A stretch of DNA of 64,000 bases from Erythrobacter donghaensis (GTDB taxonomy: Bacteria; Pseudomonadota; Alphaproteobacteria; Sphingomonadales; Sphingomonadaceae). Numbering within the stretch: the stretch's first letter is position 1; every line of letters begins with the position of its first letter. A model generated the notes under the pieces. That model was not told the DNA's origin and ran no database searches. It saw nothing but the letters and a program-made list of their open reading frames with translations. Made by a program: the position numbers and the translations under genes. Location: contig NZ_MUYG01000010.1 in NCBI RefSeq assembly GCF_002155425.1, positions 124,001 to 188,000 on the forward strand, written 5' to 3'. Positions 1 through 8,513 of the stretch are shown here, piece by piece.

Positions 1-534
1 GTCGGCATGTCGCTGCCCGGCGGGATCAGCGGCTATGCGGAAGAAGCGCTGGTGCCAATCCTACTCACGCCGCGCTGGCTGGGTGTCCGCCATTCGGGCA
101 CGGGCTATTGCGGCGGCGCGCATCCCAACCACTTCCTCACCATGGCCGTCTACGACCGCGACACCGGGGCTGAGGTCGATCCCTCGACATGGTTCAGGCC
201 GGGCGCGCTAGGGTTTTACGAGTGGGAGAGCGAGATCGAACCCAAGCCGGTGACGCGCTACGTCGCGGCGCTGGGCGACGACTTATGGAAGCTCGTCGCA
301 GCCCGTTGGCCCGGGTGGGACGACGAAAACGGTTCGGTGCCGCCCGAAGAGCCGTTCAACGGCGGCTGGGTCAGCTCCGGCTGGGAGATCGGCCTGACTC
401 GCGAAGGCCCGGTGTTCGTGCCGCAGCTGCCCTACGTGATCTTTGCCAGCACCGAGGAAATCGTGGTGCCGTGGGCCGAGGCGCGCCCGTTCCTCTCCGC
501 CGAGGGCAGGGCAGTGATGGACAGCCTGAAGTAA
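1..534 (+). CDS. Hypothetical protein, possible DUF3298/RsiV-like C-terminal domain, 5' end possibly outside window
   Basis: The frame is open from the first base, so the true start may lie upstream; the first in-window ATG is at 7 and would give 175 residues. The protein has a GYCGGAHPN segment, then a C-terminal stretch (EGPVFVPQLPYVIF, then EEIVVPW) that resembles the end of DUF3298 domains, where a conserved Tyr/Phe-rich strand precedes a 'vPw/ipy' strand. That family assignment is from memory and weak. No signal peptide is visible in the part present. It ends one base before the convergent SDR gene, so the two genes meet tail to tail. Function unknown. Confidence 0.55.
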   Translation, partial: VGMSLPGGISGYAEEALVPILLTPRWLGVRHSGTGYCGGAHPNHFLTMAVYDRDTGAEVDPSTWFRPGALGFYEWESEIEPKPVTRYVAALGDDLWKLVAARWPGWDDENGSVPPEEPFNGGWVSSGWEIGLTREGPVFVPQLPYVIFASTEEIVVPWAEARPFLSAEGRAVMDSLK

Positions 535-1347
535 TTACTTCCCCAGCAAGCCCTGCCGCCCGGCGGCGCGCTGCTGCTTTCTGACCTTGCCCGGCATCCA
601 GCGCTTGGCGAAGGCGAGCTGGCGCGCGGTCTTGCCGACCAGATAGTGCAGCTCGTGCCCGTGGACCGCGTTCCACACGGCCTCGGCGACTTCCTCGACC
701 GGCGTGATCTCGAGCCCTGCGGCGGTGACGCGGGTGCGGATGTTCTCGTTGGTGTTGCGGTTGCCGGTGCCGTCGAGCAGCGGCGTGTCGATGAAGCTCG
801 GGCAGATCGAGCAGACCGTGATCCCGTCCTGTGCCCATTCGGCATCAAGGCTTTCGGCAATTCCGCGCACGCCGAACTTGGTGGCGGAATAGACGCTCAT
901 CCCGCTCCCGCCGGTCAGCCCCGCGGCGCTGGCGATATTGACCAGCGCGCTGCCCGGGCCGCTCGCCTTGAGGAAGGGATAGGCCGCCTGCGCGCCGTAG
1001 AGCACCCCGCGCAGATTGATGTCGAGACAGGCGTCGATCTCGTCCTTCGAAAGCTCGGCGAGCGGTCCGCCAGTGCCGATCCCGGCATTGTTGACCAGCG
1101 CATCGATCCGGCCCCCTGCGGCGGCGGCGAAAGCGGCGAGGCTCTCGTCCCACGCCGCGCGGTCGCGCACATCGAGCCGGCCTGCCCACTTGGACTCGCC
1201 TGCGATAAGCGAGAGGGTTTCGGCCATCCCGGCCTCGTTGATGTCGGAAACGCCCACGAACCAGCCGCGCGCGGCAAAGTGCAACGCTGTGGCGCGGCCG
1301 ATGCCGGAGCCACCGCCGGTGATGAAAATGCTGCGCTGCGCGGCCAT
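535..1347 (-). CDS. Short-chain dehydrogenase/reductase (classical SDR)
   Basis: The 270-residue protein has the classical SDR layout: the nucleotide-binding TGGGSGIG at residues 10-17, NNAG at 86-89, and the catalytic S140, Y153 and K157 (YSATK). The TGxxxGxG motif implies an NAD(P)-dependent oxidoreductase acting on an alcohol/carbonyl substrate in the cytoplasm; the substrate cannot be told. An Arg/Lys-rich tail (about 240-270) is typical of some SDRs annotated in sphingomonads. A GAGAGGG ribosome-binding site lies about 7 bases before the ATG at 1347. The gene is convergent with the upstream hypothetical gene and appears monocistronic. Confidence 0.85.
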   Translation of the reverse strand: MAAQRSIFITGGGSGIGRATALHFAARGWFVGVSDINEAGMAETLSLIAGESKWAGRLDVRDRAAWDESLAAFAAAAGGRIDALVNNAGIGTGGPLAELSKDEIDACLDINLRGVLYGAQAAYPFLKASGPGSALVNIASAAGLTGGSGMSVYSATKFGVRGIAESLDAEWAQDGITVCSICPSFIDTPLLDGTGNRNTNENIRTRVTAAGLEITPVEEVAEAVWNAVHGHELHYLVGKTARQLAFAKRWMPGKVRKQQRAAGRQGLLGK

Positions 1348-1503
1348 GGTGATCCCTCTCCCGAATGCTGTTTGCGGGCCTGTCTAGAGGGGGCCGACGC
1401 GCTTGTCAGCAGGCAGAATTGGGCAGTTTGCTGTGGCGAGGTTTGGGGCGGATCGAAGGGGAGCGGATGGCTTGGGTTGGTTGAGAAGTCGCCATGCTGC
1501 AAT

Positions 1504-1929
1504 TCAGAACGGTGCCGGCACCTTGTAAGTCATCGTGACCATTTCAAGTTCACCGTTCGCCCCGAAAACGGCCTCGATATCCCAGTAGCGGCGTCCCAAT
1601 CCTTCGGGCGCGTATGAAAGTCGATATGGCTGGCGGGTCTTTGTGTTGGTTTCGACACGGACGACCTTCCATGCGTCCCTGAACGGGAGGTCCACAAAGA
1701 TTTGCCGGGGCGAAATATCGGCCTGCCCGTAAGATGCCACTGATCCGGAGAGCAGTGTAAAGGGCTGAAACTCGCCGCTACGCAGGGCCTCCTGACTTTT
1801 TTCAAGCGAAGCGATAATCGAAGCAGCCTCATCTGAGGTTAGCCCGTCCAGCTGCTGCTCTTGCGCCGAAGCGGAAGTCGCCATGCCAAGTCCCAACAGG
1901 ATGGCAGCTGCCAATCTCAATTTGCTCAT
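1504..1929 (-). CDS. Exported hypothetical protein
   Basis: The product is 141 residues with a clear Sec signal peptide: MSKLR followed by a hydrophobic stretch and a probable cleavage after SASA (about residue 22). The mature part (about 120 residues) has no motif I recognise; it ends in a Tyr/Trp-containing segment rich in beta-strand residues. An AGGGG ribosome-binding site precedes the ATG. It lies 8 bases downstream of another exported hypothetical gene on the same strand, so the two probably form a two-gene operon. Periplasmic location is inferred from the signal peptide only. Confidence 0.65.
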   Translation of the reverse strand: MSKLRLAAAILLGLGMATSASAQEQQLDGLTSDEAASIIASLEKSQEALRSGEFQPFTLLSGSVASYGQADISPRQIFVDLPFRDAWKVVRVETNTKTRQPYRLSYAPEGLGRRYWDIEAVFGANGELEMVTMTYKVPAPF

Positions 1930-1937
1930 ATCGACCC

Positions 1938-2504
1938 CTAGTTTTTCAGACCTGAAAGAAGATTTTCGAACTCGGGATCATGTGTCAAAGCCAAGTCCCG
2001 AAATGCGGCGGCAATTTCATTAATCTCTGTTTTTCCAGCGCAACTGTGCTGCTCCGCGATCAGCTTTTTGCCGCCCTTTGCCACGGCAATTTCATACTTT
2101 GCTCCATCGGTGCAAATTACATCCCTGGCTCCGTAGTAGGGCAGAGACGCAAGCTTGTTGATCGAAGCCTCGGTCAGGCGATCCGAAAGCTGTCGAAATT
2201 CGTCGAAGGAGATGGCAACTTCATTGCGCCGCGTCACGACGACTTGGGTGTCTGGGTCCCAACGGTATCCAGATATACTCATGAACCACCCGTCATCCGT
2301 TCGGAAAATCATGACCTGTTGCGATGCGGGCATGGGTGACAGGCTTGCCCGGTAGGTGATTGAATATGCCGTATTTCCTGCAAGAAACGGGTCACAGGCA
2401 TCCGACAGATGATACTCGGGCGTTGATCTGACATCAGCGCAGGAAATCTCCCCGGCCCCGGCCGCCGCGAGTGGCAAAAAACCCGCAAGGATGATCCCGA
2501 TCAT
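1938..2504 (-). CDS. Exported hypothetical protein
   Basis: About 188 residues with an N-terminal hydrophobic signal sequence ending near AAAGA. Two in-frame ATGs compete: one at 2513 directly abuts an AAGGGG ribosome-binding site and is too close, whereas the ATG at 2504 has that same site (2514-2519) 9 bases upstream. I therefore chose 2504. The mature region contains three cysteines (in SCADV, DACDP, VICTD) and another in HSCAG, suggesting periplasmic disulfides. It is the first gene of the pair with the 1504-1929 gene. No family recognised. Confidence 0.65.
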   Translation of the reverse strand: MIGIILAGFLPLAAAGAGEISCADVRSTPEYHLSDACDPFLAGNTAYSITYRASLSPMPASQQVMIFRTDDGWFMSISGYRWDPDTQVVVTRRNEVAISFDEFRQLSDRLTEASINKLASLPYYGARDVICTDGAKYEIAVAKGGKKLIAEQHSCAGKTEINEIAAAFRDLALTHDPEFENLLSGLKN

Positions 2505-2926
2505 AAAGCACATCCCCTTTTACCTTCAGTCATTTATTGATCGTCCGATATGAACTCAGCATGACAGAATGGTGCGGGCAAGGATGTTATTCACGACCAG
2601 CCGACCGGCCATCAAACTGCAATGACCGATGAGGTGGCGCTAGCTGAATGGCAGCTTTCGGCAGTCAGCCCGCATTCGCCAACATTTCCTACACGCCTGC
2701 CAGCCGCTACACCCTGCGCCAGCTCATTCCCATCGCAGCAAGGGTGGTCGCAAGACCGCCGAGGGACAGACAAGGCCCCTCTCCCCTGTCCGTCCGCTTA
2801 TTGCGGCGCGGAATAAATATATGATTATTATATAAGATAATCCAGTTCGCTAAGCGGACACGGTGTCCGCTTTGTAACGCTTAAGCGCCGCATCCGGCAC
2901 CGCAATGTGGCGCACCGGATGCCAAA
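2505..2926. other. Intergenic region of about 420 bases with two inverted repeats, no supported gene
   Basis: This gap separates two minus-strand genes. It holds an AT-rich tract around 2813-2842, including GATTAT (2823-2828) paired with ATAATC (2837-2842), and a 21-base palindrome at 2852-2872. Short ORFs exist (for example 2622-2816), but they lack a ribosome-binding site and a recognisable product. The region probably carries the promoter of the exported-protein pair and the 3' end of the glycosylase transcript. Confidence 0.4.
2852..2872. repeat. 21-bp perfect palindrome
   Basis: Arms AAGCGGACAC (2852-2861) and GTGTCCGCTT (2863-2872) are exact reverse complements around a single G. It lies about 55 bases beyond the stop of the glycosylase gene. 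It may be a transcription stop or a dimeric protein-binding site. There is no T-tract on either side, which argues against a simple intrinsic terminator. Confidence 0.6.
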
Positions 2927-3550
2927 TCACAGCGCCGGGTTCGCATAAAAATGCCAGGTGAAGATCGCCATCGCCCCGCGCTGCGGTGACCAGGCTTCCG
3001 CGAGGCGGCGGGTGGCTTTTTCGCCCGGGCGTTCCTCCAGATCGAGCAGGCGCTTGACGCCTTCCTGCACGGCGAGGTCGCCCGCGGGCCAGATGTCGCG
3101 GCGGCCTTCGGCGAAGAGCAGGTAGATCTCCGCCGACCAGCGGCCGATGCCCTTGATCCGGGTGAGGAGTTCGATCGCTGCCTCGTCGTCTGCGGGCAGC
3201 TGTGCCAAGTCGAGCTCGCCCGAATGCGCCAACTCGCACAGCGAACGCGCATAGCCCTGTTTCTGGCGCGAGAGGCCGCAGGCGCGCAGGGTCTCGAAAT
3301 CGCGGGCGAGCAGGCAGGCGGGGGTGAAATCGGCGCCCAGCTCCGCCTCCAGCTTGTTCCAGACCGAGGCCGCCGAGGCGACCGAGACCTGCTGGCCGAT
3401 GATCGTGCGCAGCATGGTCGCAAAGCCCGGCTCGCGGATGCGCGCGTCGGGATAGCCAACCCGCTTGATCGCCCGCGCCAGCGCCGCTTCGCGCCGGGCG
3501 AGCGCATCGAGATCGGCGCGCAATTTTTCGGCTGACAACCCCACTCGCAC
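2927..3550 (-). CDS. DNA-3-methyladenine glycosylase II family protein (HhH-GPD)
   Basis: The 207-residue protein is an AlkA-type base-excision repair glycosylase that removes alkylated purines. It shows the helix-hairpin-helix segment [14 protein letters not shown] (about 128-141) followed by the Gly/Pro-rich loop and the catalytic aspartate D158 in PAGDLAV. No FeS cluster loop (C-x6-C-x2-C-x5-C) is present, so it is not a MutY/Nth type. The first possible start is GTG at 3550, but AAGGAA is only about 2 bases away; a second in-frame GTG at 3544 is better spaced, so the real protein may be two residues shorter. It is divergent from the ferredoxin gene, with about 100 bases between them for two promoters. 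Confidence 0.85.
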   Translation of the reverse strand: MRVGLSAEKLRADLDALARREAALARAIKRVGYPDARIREPGFATMLRTIIGQQVSVASAASVWNKLEAELGADFTPACLLARDFETLRACGLSRQKQGYARSLCELAHSGELDLAQLPADDEAAIELLTRIKGIGRWSAEIYLLFAEGRRDIWPAGDLAVQEGVKRLLDLEERPGEKATRRLAEAWSPQRGAMAIFTWHFYANPAL

Positions 3551-3651
3551 TTTCCTTAACTTGCCTTGGCCCTGAGAGTGTCATAGCAGCCGAACCGCAT
3601 TCTCACAGCGCAGATCCTTGCGCGCAACCTTTCAAGAAGGAACACCGATCC

Positions 3652-3969
3652 ATGCCCAGACTGGTCGTCACCAACCGCGCAGGCGCCACCAGCGAGATCG
3701 AGGTCAGCGATGGCCTGACCGTGATGGAAGCGATCCGCGACAATGGCTTCGACGAGCTGCTGGCGCTGTGCGGCGGGTGCTGTTCCTGCGCGACCTGCCA
3801 CGTGGTCGTCGATCCCGCCTTCGCGGACAAGCTGCCCAAGATCAGCGAAGACGAGGACGACCTGCTCGAATCCTCCGACCACCGCGTCGCCACCAGCCGC
3901 CTGTCGTGCCAGATCCCGTTCACGCCCGAGCTTGACGGGCTGCACGTCACGATCGCGCCGGAAGACTGA
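3652..3969 (+). CDS. 2Fe-2S ferredoxin, adrenodoxin type
   Basis: The 105-residue protein has the cluster ligands C40, C46, C49 and C86, that is C-x5-C-x2-C-x36-C, exactly the adrenodoxin/putidaredoxin spacing. Two more cysteines (C43, C44) sit inside the loop. An acidic helix (EDEDDLLE, about 66-73) matches the interaction helix by which these ferredoxins dock on partners such as cytochrome P450s. It acts as a one-electron carrier in the cytoplasm; the partner is not in this window. An AAGGAA site lies about 10 bases before the ATG. The DUF1905 gene follows 32 bases later. Confidence 0.9.
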   Translation: MPRLVVTNRAGATSEIEVSDGLTVMEAIRDNGFDELLALCGGCCSCATCHVVVDPAFADKLPKISEDEDDLLESSDHRVATSRLSCQIPFTPELDGLHVTIAPED

Positions 3970-4001
3970 GCGGCACGCGGGCAGGGGCGGGAGCGGACGA
4001 T

Positions 4002-4370
4002 ATGGACGCCGACCTCGCCCGTTTCCTGCGCGACGAGCTGGGCCTTGCGACCGAGGCCGGGGCGGGGCCGTGGACCGTGCGCGGCCCGGTGTGGCTGTGG
4101 CAGGGCTCCGACGGCGCGCCCGCCAAGGGCAGCTGGTATTTCCTCACCATCGACGGCGAGACCGCAGGCGCGATCCGTGCCTCGGCCGTCAACGCCGCGG
4201 CGTGGGGATCGGTCTATGTCGAGGCCACTATCGGCGGCACGACATGGCGCACCTCGCTGTTCCCCTCCAAGGCCCATGGCGGCTGGTTGCTGCCGCTGAA
4301 GGCGGCGGTGCGCAAGGCGGAGAAGATCGTCGAAGGCACTACCGTCGAAGCGGTGCTGGCGCTGGGTTGA
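4002..4370 (+). CDS. DUF1905 domain-containing protein
   Basis: The 122-residue protein matches the DUF1905 pattern as I remember it: an N-terminal beta-strand region, WYFLTI, then GSVYVEATIGG and TSLFP, then a C-terminal LPLKAAVRKAEKI segment. The family is small and beta-rich, of unknown biochemical role. A GGGAG sequence lies about 10 bases before the ATG. It sits between the ferredoxin gene and the cysteine synthase gene on the same strand and may be cotranscribed with them. Confidence 0.75.
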   Translation: MDADLARFLRDELGLATEAGAGPWTVRGPVWLWQGSDGAPAKGSWYFLTIDGETAGAIRASAVNAAAWGSVYVEATIGGTTWRTSLFPSKAHGGWLLPLKAAVRKAEKIVEGTTVEAVLALG

Positions 4371-4417
4371 AGGACTTCGCCGTTGCGGGTCGGGCTTCGA
4401 GCGCCTAATTCAGCGCC

Positions 4418-5440
4418 ATGAACATCACCCGCCCCTTCGGCGATACGCTCGCCCTGATCGGCAACACCCCGCTTGTCCGCCTTGCCGGCCCCAGCGCCGC
4501 GGCTGGCTGCGACATCTACGGCAAGTGCGAATTCGCTAACCCCGGCTCCTCGGTGAAGGACCGCGCGGCCTTGTGGATGATCCGCGACGCAGAGGCGCGC
4601 GGCGAATTGCAGCCCGGCGGCACGGTGATCGAGGGGACAGCGGGCAATACGGGCATCGGCATTGCGCTGGTCGCCAATGCGCTGGGCTACAAGACGATCA
4701 TCGTCATGCCCGACAACCAGTCCAAGGAGAAGATGGACACCCTGCGCGCGCTGGGGGCGCAGCTGGTGCTGGTGCCGCCGACCAAATATGCCGATCCCGG
4801 CCACTTCCAGCACGTCTCGCGCCGTATGGCCGAGGAGATGCCGGGCGCGGTCTGGGCCGGACAGTTCGACAATGTCGCCAACCGCAAGGCGCATATCGAG
4901 GGCACCGCCCCGGAAATCTGGGAGCAGCTTCAGGGCCGGGTCGACGGCTTCACCTGCGCGGCGGGCACTGGCGGGACGATCGCGGGCGTGGGCCTTGGCC
5001 TCAAGGCCTTCGACGAGAATATCCGCATCGCGCTCACCGACCCGCACGGCGCGGCGCTGTATAATTATTACGCCCATGGCGAGCTGAAGGCCGAAGGCTC
5101 CTCGGTCGCCGAGGGGATCGGGCAGGGCCGCATCACCGCCAATCTCGAAGGCGCGGTGATCGACACGCAATACCGCATCAGCGACGAGGAAGGGCTCGAA
5201 TGGGTCGCCCGCCTGCTGCGCGAGGAGGGGCTGTGCCTCGGCCTCAGCTCGGGCATCAATGTTGCGGGCGCGGTGATGCTGGGCCGGGAACTGGTGGCCG
5301 AGGGGCGCACCAACCCGCAGGTCGTTACCATCCTGTGCGACACCGGCTTCCGCTATCTCTCGACGCTCTACAACCCCGAGTGGCTGGCGGCCAAGAGCCT
5401 GCCGGTGTTCGACTGGCTGGTGCCCGGAGAGGCCGCATGA
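4418..5440 (+). CDS. Cysteine synthase family protein (O-acetylserine sulfhydrylase, PLP-dependent)
   Basis: The 340-residue protein is a fold-type II PLP enzyme. The Schiff-base lysine is K47 in SSVKDRA, and a phosphate/substrate loop GTAGNTG lies at 73-79; a GTGGT loop further on binds the PLP phosphate. By family it makes cysteine from O-acetylserine and sulfide. The EGTAGNTG variant replaces the EPTSGNTG of E. coli CysK, so a related specificity, such as a cystathionine-synthase-like one, cannot be excluded. The stop codon overlaps the next start (ATGA), so translation of the next gene is probably coupled. Sulfate assimilation genes lie elsewhere in the window at 38-42 kb. Confidence 0.85.
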   Translation: MNITRPFGDTLALIGNTPLVRLAGPSAAAGCDIYGKCEFANPGSSVKDRAALWMIRDAEARGELQPGGTVIEGTAGNTGIGIALVANALGYKTIIVMPDNQSKEKMDTLRALGAQLVLVPPTKYADPGHFQHVSRRMAEEMPGAVWAGQFDNVANRKAHIEGTAPEIWEQLQGRVDGFTCAAGTGGTIAGVGLGLKAFDENIRIALTDPHGAALYNYYAHGELKAEGSSVAEGIGQGRITANLEGAVIDTQYRISDEEGLEWVARLLREEGLCLGLSSGINVAGAVMLGRELVAEGRTNPQVVTILCDTGFRYLSTLYNPEWLAAKSLPVFDWLVPGEAA

Positions 5441-5853
5441 GCCGCCTGTCATGGCGCGAGCGGCTGGGGCGGATGAACCAGCGCAGCCTGTTCGGTCCGG
5501 GCAAGGCCGCGACCGCCGCCGCCGCTGCCGCCGCGCCCGAGGGCCTGCCGGAAGACATTTCGAGCGCCGCCGAGACCCGTGCCGAAGCGATGCAGCGCTT
5601 GCAGGTCGGGCTGTTCGGCATCGGCGCGATGGTGCTGCTGGTGGGGCTGGCAAGCATCATCGGCGGGCAGGCGGACAAGAACGAAGTCCTCGCCGCGCCC
5701 GAAGCCGCGCCGACCACCGAGCCCGAGCCCAAGCCCGCGCAGGCCAATCCGCTCGCCGACGCAGGCGTCGTGCCCGACATCGCCGACGAGCCGAGCCCTG
5801 CGCCCGGGCCTTCGGCACCAGTCCCGCCGGGCAATGCCGCGCCTCGGCCGTAA
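5437..5853 (+). CDS. Hypothetical single-pass membrane protein
   Basis: The 138-residue protein starts at an ATG that overlaps the cysteine synthase stop (ATGA), which decides the start. It has a basic N-terminus with an alanine run, one strongly hydrophobic segment at about residues 56-78 (LFGIGAMVLLVGLASIIGG), and a Pro/Glu/Ala-rich tail that looks disordered. It is predicted to be an inner-membrane protein with the tail on one side of the membrane. No family recognised. It overlaps the following lipoprotein gene by 20 bases. Confidence 0.6.
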   Translation: MSRLSWRERLGRMNQRSLFGPGKAATAAAAAAAPEGLPEDISSAAETRAEAMQRLQVGLFGIGAMVLLVGLASIIGGQADKNEVLAAPEAAPTTEPEPKPAQANPLADAGVVPDIADEPSPAPGPSAPVPPGNAAPRP

Positions 5854-6658
5854 CGCCGTCGCAGTCGCGCTGCTGGCGGTGCTGGCGGGGCTTGGCGCGT
5901 GCCGGGAAGCGTCGTCCGACCCAGTCCCCGCCGAGGCCGCATCACCGGCCCCCTGCGCCAATGGCTGGCGTTCTGGCGGAGAGCCGCCGCCTGCGGTCGC
6001 CGTCATGACCAGCCTGCCGTTCTTCTTCCCGCTCGGCGCGGACATGGCCGACGTTTTGAGCGGCGCGGCGCCGATGCCGTGGCAGCAATTCGCTTTCGGG
6101 CATTGCTATTCGCCGGTCGCGCTCGACACGCTGTCGCCTGCCTCCGGCGTGGCCCCCGACATTGTCGATGCCGGACCGCTGGGAGGGCACGAGCGGCTCG
6201 CCGTGATTCAGCCGCGCGGGCTTTCTCCGGCGGATAATGTCGCGCTCGATGCGTGGGTGCGGCGCGGGGGGCGCTTGCTGCTGATGCTCGATCCGGCGCT
6301 GACGGGAGAATATGACATCCCGCTCGGCGATCCGCGCCGCCCGTCCGAAGGCACGCTGATCCCGCCGGTGGTGGCGCGCTGGGGCATGGCGATCCGTTTC
6401 GACGAGACGCAGGAGCCTGTGGTCAGGAACGCGCGCATCGACGAGGTTGCGCTGCCGCTGGTGCTGTCCGGCCAGATCGCCATCACCGATCCTGCTGCGG
6501 CGCAATGCGCGCTGCTGGCAGACGGTGCGGCGGCGCGCTGCACGGTGGGCAAGGGCCGCGTCACCCTGATCGCCGATGCCGCGCTGTTCGAGCATCAGGA
6601 ACTGGCAGGCAAGGACGGAGCCACGGTGCAGGGCTTGCTCGCGGCGGCGTTCGAATGA
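5834..6658 (+). CDS. Putative lipoprotein with GldG-like/ABC-type uncharacterised domain
   Basis: The chosen ATG at 5834 gives 274 residues and a lipoprotein signal (hydrophobic AVALLAVLAGLGAC; the lipobox Cys is near residue 23). The mature part contains LPFFFPLG and GGRLLLMLDPAL, which resembles the auxiliary domain of GldG-type ABC transport proteins (a 'G..v..G...lvv.dP' strand). That likeness is weak. The start overlaps the upstream gene by 20 bases. It is the last gene before the long dcw upstream region, so the three-gene unit from 4418 probably ends here. Confidence 0.6.
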   Translation: MPRLGRNAVAVALLAVLAGLGACREASSDPVPAEAASPAPCANGWRSGGEPPPAVAVMTSLPFFFPLGADMADVLSGAAPMPWQQFAFGHCYSPVALDTLSPASGVAPDIVDAGPLGGHERLAVIQPRGLSPADNVALDAWVRRGGRLLLMLDPALTGEYDIPLGDPRRPSEGTLIPPVVARWGMAIRFDETQEPVVRNARIDEVALPLVLSGQIAITDPAAAQCALLADGAAARCTVGKGRVTLIADAALFEHQELAGKDGATVQGLLAAAFE

Positions 6659-7074
6659 GCGTGCGCCTTGGTGGCAGCTTGGGGAAACCACGGGCTGGGC
6701 GGGACTCGGATTCGGGCAAACCCCGGGAATTCCCGCGTTGTGCGTGGTTTGTTCCGCGAAATTGGGGGCTTAGGTGATGAGGTTCAGGCGGAATAAGAGC
6801 CATAGGTAGTGACAAAAAAATAACTAAAACAGAGATTTCCCGAATTTTCCCCGAGCATCCCTAGAAAATCCCTTCCATCCCCATGCATTCCCGGACTATA
6901 CCGGGGCTCATCAGACATGCCTGAATGTCTCGCGTCCGGCCCGTCGGGTCGGCGCACCGGCGGCGCTTGCGCGCTTTCCGGGACGCACAAGGCATGTCCG
7001 GGGGAAATTCGATCGCGGCATTGTGCGGCTGGCCCATTGGGCCGGACCGCCGGGATAGAGGGGATGGCAGGCAC
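6659..7074. other. 416-base upstream region of the dcw cluster
   Basis: There is no supported gene here. From left to right it holds a GC-rich stretch after the lipoprotein stop, an A-rich tract (about 6811-6835), the phased TCCC array at 6838-6892, an AGACAT/ATGTCT inverted repeat (6913-6918 and 6925-6930), and the mraZ ribosome-binding site (GAGGGG near 7058-7063). The dcw promoter is expected here, but I could not assign -35/-10 boxes with confidence. Confidence 0.5.
6838..6892. promoter_or_regulatory. Candidate MraZ operator: six phased TCCC (GGGA) boxes
   Basis: TCCC occurs at 6838, 6848, 6858, 6869, 6878 and 6889, with spacings of 10, 10, 11, 9 and 11 bases. Read on the minus strand these are NGGGR units about one helical turn apart. 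MraZ of E. coli is known to bind direct TGGGN repeats separated by 5 bases upstream of its own gene, which is the same period. The array lies about 180 bases before the mraZ start and would give autoregulation of the whole cluster. Orientation and copy number differ from E. coli. Confidence 0.55.
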
Positions 7075-7572
7075 GTGTCTGCGTTTTTGGGATATAGCGG
7101 ACAAGCCTTCTCGCCTGCCGGCGACAAGGGCCGCTTTGTTCTGCCTCCCGCGTTCCGCAAGGCGGTCAAGGAAAGCTCCGGCGGCAGCCGCACGCTGTGC
7201 CTTGCCGCCCACGCCAAGTATGATTGCCTCGTGGGTTTCGGCCTGTCGCGCATCGAAGAGCTTCACCGCGAACTCGACGCGGAAGCGGCGGCGGCGGTCG
7301 AAATGAAGAACACCGATTTCGACCGTGACGTGCGCGCCGCTCAGCTGTTCGGTTTCGAGCAGCTGCCGTTCGACGACAGCGGGCGCTTCGTCATGCCCGA
7401 ATATCTGCGCGATCTCGGTCAGGTTGGCGACGGGCTCTACTTTCAGGGCTCGGGGAAGTTCTTCTTCGTGTGGGCGCCCGAACAGCTCAAGCAGATGGGC
7501 CCGGAATGGAAGAGCGCGCAGGCCGCCTGTGCGCGCCTGATGGCAAGCGTGAAGAAGGGGGGCGGCGAATGA
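7075..7572 (+). CDS. mraZ: Transcriptional regulator MraZ
   Basis: 165 residues from a GTG start, chosen because the protein then begins just before the conserved [16 protein letters not shown] segment and an AGAGGGG site lies 11 bases upstream. Upstream in-frame codons are open but not protein-like. Two AbrB/SpoVT-type half-domains are visible: the first with [10 protein letters not shown], the second with [10 protein letters not shown]. MraZ is the DNA-binding regulator encoded first in most dcw clusters. The stop overlaps the rsmH start (ATGA). Confidence 0.9.
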   Translation: MSAFLGYSGQAFSPAGDKGRFVLPPAFRKAVKESSGGSRTLCLAAHAKYDCLVGFGLSRIEELHRELDAEAAAAVEMKNTDFDRDVRAAQLFGFEQLPFDDSGRFVMPEYLRDLGQVGDGLYFQGSGKFFFVWAPEQLKQMGPEWKSAQAACARLMASVKKGGGE

Positions 7573-8513
7573 GCCAGTCCGCGCCCCATATCCCCGTGCT
7601 GCTGAACGAAGTGATTGCCGCGCTGCAACCGCGCCCCGGCATGACCATCGTCGATGCGACCTTCGGCGCGGGCGGCTACACCACCGCGCTGCTGGAGGCG
7701 GGTGCCAACGTCCACGCCTTCGACCGCGATCCCGATGCGATTGCCGCCGGGCAGGCGCTGGTTGCCCGCTTCGACGGCCGCCTTGCGCTGCACGCTGCGC
7801 GCTTTTCGGCGATGCGCGAGGAACTGGCCGCGATCGGCGTTGCCCAGGTCGATGCGGTGGTGATGGATATCGGCGTCTCCTCGATGCAGCTCGATCAGGG
7901 CGACCGGGGCTTTGCCTTCATGCATGACGGCCCGCTCGACATGCGGATGAGCCAGGATGGCGAGAGCGCGGCGGATTTCCTCAACACCGCCGACGAGGAA
8001 GCGATCGCCAACGTGCTCTACACCTATGGCGAAGAGCGCCAGTCGCGCCGCGTCGCTCGCGCCATCGTCGCCGCGCGTCCGCTGGTGACCACAGGCGAGC
8101 TTGCCCGCGTGGTGCGCCGCGCGCTGGGCCACAAGCCGCACGACAAGAAAGACCCCGCCACCCGCACCTTTCAGGCGGTGCGCATCCATGTGAACGACGA
8201 GCTCGGCGAGCTTGAGATCGGGCTGGCCGCTGCCGAGGCGCTGCTGGCCCCTGAGGGCGTGCTGGCCGTGGTCAGTTTCCACAGCCTTGAAGACCGGATC
8301 GTGAAGCAGTTCCTGCGCACTGCGAGCGGCGCCGGGCGTGCCGTGTCGCGCCATCTGCCCGGAGAAATCCCCGGCCCCGCGCCCACCTTTGCGCAAGTGT
8401 CGAAGGCTATCCGTCCCTCGGAGGCTGAAATCGCCCGCAATCCCCGCGCCCGTTCATCCACCTTGCGCCATGCGATCCGCACCGGCGCCCCCGCCAGGAG
8501 CTTAGCCGCATGA
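7569..8513 (+). CDS. rsmH: 16S rRNA (cytosine(1402)-N(4))-methyltransferase
   Basis: 314 residues, normal for RsmH/MraW. The SAM-binding motif [11 protein letters not shown] lies near residues 26-36, followed by FDRDPDA, which is typical of the family. The enzyme N4-methylates C1402 of 16S rRNA in the ribosome P-site. The ATG at 7569 overlaps the mraZ stop, and the stop overlaps ftsL, so translation is coupled in both directions. Confidence 0.95.
   Translation: MSQSAPHIPVLLNEVIAALQPRPGMTIVDATFGAGGYTTALLEAGANVHAFDRDPDAIAAGQALVARFDGRLALHAARFSAMREELAAIGVAQVDAVVMDIGVSSMQLDQGDRGFAFMHDGPLDMRMSQDGESAADFLNTADEEAIANVLYTYGEERQSRRVARAIVAARPLVTTGELARVVRRALGHKPHDKKDPATRTFQAVRIHVNDELGELEIGLAAAEALLAPEGVLAVVSFHSLEDRIVKQFLRTASGAGRAVSRHLPGEIPGPAPTFAQVSKAIRPSEAEIARNPRARSSTLRHAIRTGAPARSLAA

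Noticed and set aside
2622..2816. 64-codon ORF in the 2505-2926 gap
   Set aside because: No ribosome-binding site, low-complexity Pro/Ser composition and no recognisable motif.
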